From: Cyanobium sp. N.Huapi 1H5
Lineage (GTDB): Bacteria; Cyanobacteriota; Cyanobacteriia; PCC-6307; Cyanobiaceae
Direction: 5' to 3'
DNA length: 64,000 bases
Assembly: GCF_024345535.1 (NCBI RefSeq)
Contig: NZ_JAGQBH010000002.1
Span: 310,001-374,000, forward strand
Below, piece by piece: positions 62,514 through 64,000 of this stretch. Positions within the stretch are counted from its first letter, which is position 1. The number at the start of each line of letters is the position of its first letter. The notes under the pieces were generated by a model. It ran no database searches and was not told the DNA's origin. It saw only the letters and a list, made by a program, of their open reading frames with translations. A program made the position numbers and the translations under genes.

Positions 62514-62866
62514 GAGACCCCGCCGAGGAGCAGGACCAGCCGAAGCGCCAGCTCCATCCCCTGCCCAGGGGTCTGGTGGAGCTCTACGGGCTGCTGGCGG
62601 TGCTGTTCGTGCTGGTGCCCGAGTGGATGGCCGGTGGGGCCCTGAAGGGCTTCCCGGAGGGACGGGAAGGCTCCGAGCTGCCCCTGCCGTCGATGGCCTG
62701 GCAGCGGCTGCCGGAGCTGCAGCTGGCCTCCATGGGGCTGGCGGAGCTGCGGCTGCTGGCCCGTCGCGAGCACCTCCGGGGCTACACCACCATGGGCCGC
62801 CAGCGGCTCACGAACCGCCTGATGCGACGGCTCTCCAGGCGGCGCGGCACCCCCAGGACGCTGTGA
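62510..62866 (+). CDS. conserved hypothetical protein, tRNA-Pro upstream neighbour
   Basis: 118 aa from GTG 62510 (GTGA overlap). Charged start, one hydrophobic patch (LVELYGLLAVLFVLVPEWMA, about 22-41), and a C-terminal helical region ELQLASMGLAELRLLARREHLRGY that resembles a small DNA- or membrane-binding SAP/HeH-like helix-extension-helix. The match is weak. The tRNA-Pro gene begins 14 bases later. Confidence 0.6.
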   Translation: MRDPAEEQDQPKRQLHPLPRGLVELYGLLAVLFVLVPEWMAGGALKGFPEGREGSELPLPSMAWQRLPELQLASMGLAELRLLARREHLRGYTTMGRQRLTNRLMRRLSRRRGTPRTL

Positions 62867-62872
62867 TAGCTT
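62862..62872 (+). promoter_or_regulatory. putative -10 of tRNA-Pro
   Basis: TGTGATAGCTT contains TAGCTT at 62867-62872, eight bases before the mature 5' end of the tRNA. Confidence 0.35.
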
Positions 62873-62880
62873 CATTCCGC

Positions 62881-62954
62881 CGGGGCGTAGCGCAGCTTGG
62901 TAGCGCACCACTTTGGGGTAGTGGGGGTCGTGGGTTCAAATCCCGCCGCTCCGA
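62881..62954 (+). tRNA. tRNA-Pro (anticodon GGG)
   Basis: 74-base cloverleaf: acceptor CGGGGCG with CGCTCCG, D stem GCGC/GCGC, anticodon stem CCACT/AGTGG with loop TTGGGGT (anticodon GGG), T arm GTGGG-TTCAAAT-CCCGC, discriminator A. The 3' CCA is not encoded. It reads CCC and CCU. The gene is followed by a terminator. Confidence 0.95.
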
Positions 62955-62973
62955 TTCAGCCGGTCCACCCAAC

Positions 62974-62990
62974 GTTCGCCTCCCGCGAAC
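62974..62990 (+). other. GC hairpin between tRNA-Pro and its terminator
   Basis: GTTCGC and GCGAAC pair around CTCCC; downstream GCTTTT is short. Possibly an accessory stop or processing hairpin. Confidence 0.35.
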
Positions 62991-63010
62991 ACGGGTGCTT
63001 TTCCATCCCG

Positions 63011-63039
63011 TCAGCTGATCCCGTCAGCTGATTTTTTTT
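63011..63039 (+). terminator. rho-independent terminator after tRNA-Pro
   Basis: Two copies of the self-complementary octamer TCAGCTGA (63011-63018 and 63024-63031) form an 8-bp stem around TCCCG, followed by eight T. A clear intrinsic terminator on the plus strand. Confidence 0.8.
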
Positions 63040-63075
63040 GCCCATGTCCGGGGGCCGACCCGGGCTTCGTCCGCC

Positions 63076-63330
63076 TCAGCGCAGGCGGGTGAGCACGTTG
63101 AAGCGCACCAGCCAGCGGTTGACCCGCCGCCGCATCCGGGGGGGCACCTCCTGAACCAGCTGGAACAGCTCCTGGGAGGCCAACCGACGCAGGGCCCGCA
63201 CATCGACCCGCCAGAGGGCTTCCGCCTCCCGGATCAGCCGGGCCCAGGTGCGGGCCGTCTGCCAGCGGCGCACGCACTGCTGGGCGGGGTCAGCGCCTTC
63301 CACGGAGCCGATCGGCGGCCGGGTGACCAT
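63076..63330 (-). CDS. conserved small basic protein
   Basis: 84 aa from ATG 63330; the frame extends to another ATG at 63417. Helical and Arg/Trp-rich (CVRRWQTARTWARLIREAEALWRVDVRALRRLASQELF). Ends VNRWLVRFNVLTRLR. No family recognised. The 121 bases upstream to the exonuclease stop hold no other feature that I can see. Confidence 0.55.
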   Translation of the reverse strand: MVTRPPIGSVEGADPAQQCVRRWQTARTWARLIREAEALWRVDVRALRRLASQELFQLVQEVPPRMRRRVNRWLVRFNVLTRLR

Positions 63331-63451
63331 GACTCCGCCGCCGAAGAACACTCCAAGGGTGGGGAGCCTGGGCTGGAGCGCCCAGGATCCCCTGTTCTGC
63401 TTCAAGCATCGAAACAAAAACGGAAGATTCCCGGCCCAACGGCCACCCGCC

Positions 63452-64000
63452 TCAGGCGCTGTGGGCCAGCCCCTCGGCAGCGACCGGATCCGCCACCAGC
63501 TGGACGGGGAAGGGCAGCGCCTCCGCTTCGCGCCGGCTCAGCCGGCGGCTCCAGGCCCGCGGCACGGCCTCGTTCCAGCGGAAACCGGCTTCCCTGGCCC
63601 GGTGACGCTCGGCGTAGGGCAGTTCCGCCCGGTACAGGCTGCGGGGCTCCAGGGCGGCCAGCAGCAGCGCCTCCAGATCGGCGCAGCGCTCGAACACCTG
63701 GGCCAGGTAGATGCAGTCGGTGAGGGCCCGGTGGGCGGCCCAGACCGGCACCCCGTAGGCCAGGGCCAGATCACGGACCGAGGGGGCACTGCGCAGCTGG
63801 CGCTCGGCCGGCCAGCGGATGTCCTCCATCGAGCAGATCCAGGGGCGATCCAGCAGCGGCAGGGGCCCCAGGCCGAACCACTGGCGATCGAATGCGGCGT
63901 TGTGGGCCACCAGGGCATCACAGGTGGCCGCCATGGCCAGGAAACAGGCCAGGGCCTCCTGCCGGGGCTGCTCCAGCCGGGTCACGGCGGCGGGAATGCC
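63452..64000 (-). CDS. DEDDh 3'-5' exonuclease domain protein (N-terminus beyond window)
   Basis: DnaQ-like exonuclease; the first acidic motif (DxE) is outside the window. Motif II lies in ALVAHNAAFDRQWFG and motif III in AAHRALTDCIYLA, giving the His and Asp of DEDDh. The frame runs through the right edge; ATG 63985 is internal. The C-terminal part (AELPYAERHRAREAGFRWNEAVPRAWSRRLS) matches an unidentified domain after the nuclease that occurs in cyanobacterial DnaQ-like proteins. Confidence 0.88.
   Translation of the reverse strand, partial: GIPAAVTRLEQPRQEALACFLAMAATCDALVAHNAAFDRQWFGLGPLPLLDRPWICSMEDIRWPAERQLRSAPSVRDLALAYGVPVWAAHRALTDCIYLAQVFERCADLEALLLAALEPRSLYRAELPYAERHRAREAGFRWNEAVPRAWSRRLSRREAEALPFPVQLVADPVAAEGLAHSA

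Noticed and set aside
63417-63440. Terminator after the exonuclease
   Set aside because: TTTTTG is present on the minus strand, but the only stem has a two-base loop.
1-64000. CRISPR array, insertion sequence, integrase or prophage genes
   Set aside because: No spaced direct repeats, transposase or integrase motifs, or tRNA-associated att duplication found by eye.

Overview
The window is a gene-dense stretch of chromosome with very high G+C (roughly 70 % by eye) from an oxygen-evolving cyanobacterium. The genes for phycocyanobilin synthesis (pcyA), a phycobilisome core subunit (apcF), photosystem II assembly (psb28, a PAM68-like gene), the tetrapyrrole regulator GUN4, SipA, a DevBCA exporter and many cyanobacterial DUF families point to a phycobilisome-bearing unicellular picocyanobacterium of the Cyanobium/Synechococcus type. 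Four HIP1 octamers (GCGATCGC), an unsplit dnaE and very compact packing fit this. The genus is an inference. I saw no phage genes, insertion sequences, CRISPR arrays or rRNA, and no gap above 300 bases lacks a gene.

Layout. 1-5 kb (minus): recG (cut by the window edge), a conserved unknown, tsf and rpsB. 5-10 kb (minus): a GT2 glycosyltransferase, a 51-aa basic protein with its own terminator, devA-devC-devB and pcyA, with devB starting near or inside the end of pcyA. 10-17.7 kb (plus): two M16 peptidase-family genes, then bioY, lspA, an FHA-fused class A penicillin-binding protein and a membrane GTPase, all with overlapping ends. sipA lies opposite. 17.5-25 kb, mixed strands: a PLP decarboxylase, tadA, an alanine-glyoxylate-type aminotransferase, apcF, a glutamine-synthetase-like gene that has lost catalytic residues, an RsbW-like kinase and GUN4. 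25-27.4 kb (plus): psb28 and two AI-2E-family membrane proteins, translationally coupled. 27.4-33.4 kb (minus): a long run from rsmA, ispE and DUF3082 through a 31-aa miniprotein to pdhB, secD, secF and a small membrane protein.

33-46 kb holds small envelope proteins, two proteins with c-di-GMP domains, a umuD-umuC pair behind a LexA-like box, dnaG, a DMT exporter and a CPA1 antiporter. 45-51 kb has ruvA, rpsO, the PAM68-like gene and full-length dnaE. 51-58.6 kb (minus) includes gatA, an rlmB-type methyltransferase with long disordered ends, mini-RNase III, a STAS protein, carA and trpD. 59-64 kb (plus) carries an ABC exporter half, msrA, a coupled trio of small unknown proteins and tRNA-Pro(GGG) with a strong terminator. 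A DEDDh exonuclease runs off the right edge.

The most unusual items are a UmuD that starts at the UmuD-prime position and so has no cleavable arm, the degenerate glutamine-synthetase-like protein next to apcF, the lspA/FHA-PBP/GTPase block, degenerate GGDEF and Walker B motifs, several unannotated miniproteins, and a -10 element (TGNCTAG-type) recurring about 20-30 nt before many start codons.
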